This document shows positions 13,836-15,655 of a stretch of DNA of 15,655 bases, piece by piece. The stretch is from Brevundimonas sp. (GTDB taxonomy: Bacteria; Pseudomonadota; Alphaproteobacteria; Caulobacterales; Caulobacteraceae): the NCBI GenBank assembly GCA_031119155.1, contig JAVHYH010000055.1:1-15655 (forward strand), written 5' to 3'. Position numbers and translations under genes: made by a program. The notes beneath the pieces are model-generated. The model saw nothing but the letters and a program-made list of their open reading frames with translations, had not been told where the DNA came from and did not search any database. Numbering within the stretch: position 1 is the first letter of the stretch; every line of letters starts with the position of its first letter.

Positions 13836-15655
<1,820 letters not shown>

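Overview
The window is a GC-rich, densely packed chromosomal segment. Its gene families point to an alphaproteobacterium, most likely in the Caulobacterales (Brevundimonas- or Caulobacter-like). The support for this is the strong GC bias at third codon positions, the Rrf2 and short-chain dehydrogenase families present, and a promoter ahead of the tRNA whose -10 (GCTATAC) fits the Caulobacter housekeeping consensus GCTANAWC. This placement is an inference from sequence character, not from a database match. I see no integrase, transposase, phage, CRISPR, toxin-antitoxin or biosynthetic cluster.

Layout: (1) 1-1818, plus strand: the 3' part of trpS, then a PCu(A)C-like small protein and a GNAT acetyltransferase, joined by a 2-bp gap and a 4-bp overlap as one probable operon. 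(2) 1815-5185, minus strand: kup (potassium uptake) followed by rsmB (16S rRNA m5C methyltransferase), coupled by an ATGA overlap. The rsmB stop overlaps the stop of the convergent GNAT gene. (3) 5342-6626, plus strand: an Rrf2-family regulator and an NADP-type SDR. (4) 6649-6953: tRNA-Gly(GCC) on the minus strand with its own terminator and promoter, next to a roughly 107-bp element of nested inverted repeats. (5) 6963-7745, minus strand: an NAD-type SDR resembling type II 3-hydroxyacyl-CoA dehydrogenase. It is divergent from a small DUF1232/YkvA protein (7803-8219), which converges on a zinc-free quinone oxidoreductase (8227-9228, minus). (6) 9334-10203: an Ntn-hydrolase isoaspartyl peptidase/asparaginase. 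(7) 10204-10494: a gene-free leader rich in inverted repeats. (8) 10495-15655: the two aconitases, acnB (plus) and acnA (minus, 5' end outside the window), tail to tail around a small secreted protein of unknown function.

How they work together: most genes are housekeeping (translation, potassium uptake, rRNA modification, TCA cycle). The most unusual arrangement is the convergent AcnB/AcnA pair. Each aconitase ends in a terminator, and the two terminators share a 24-bp core with one mismatch in inverted orientation, bracketing the small secreted-protein gene. I did not find a clear new defence or mobile system. The best leads are the paired aconitases with twin terminators, the structured acnB leader, the inverted-repeat element beside the tRNA, and the PCu(A)C-like protein that has lost copper ligands.
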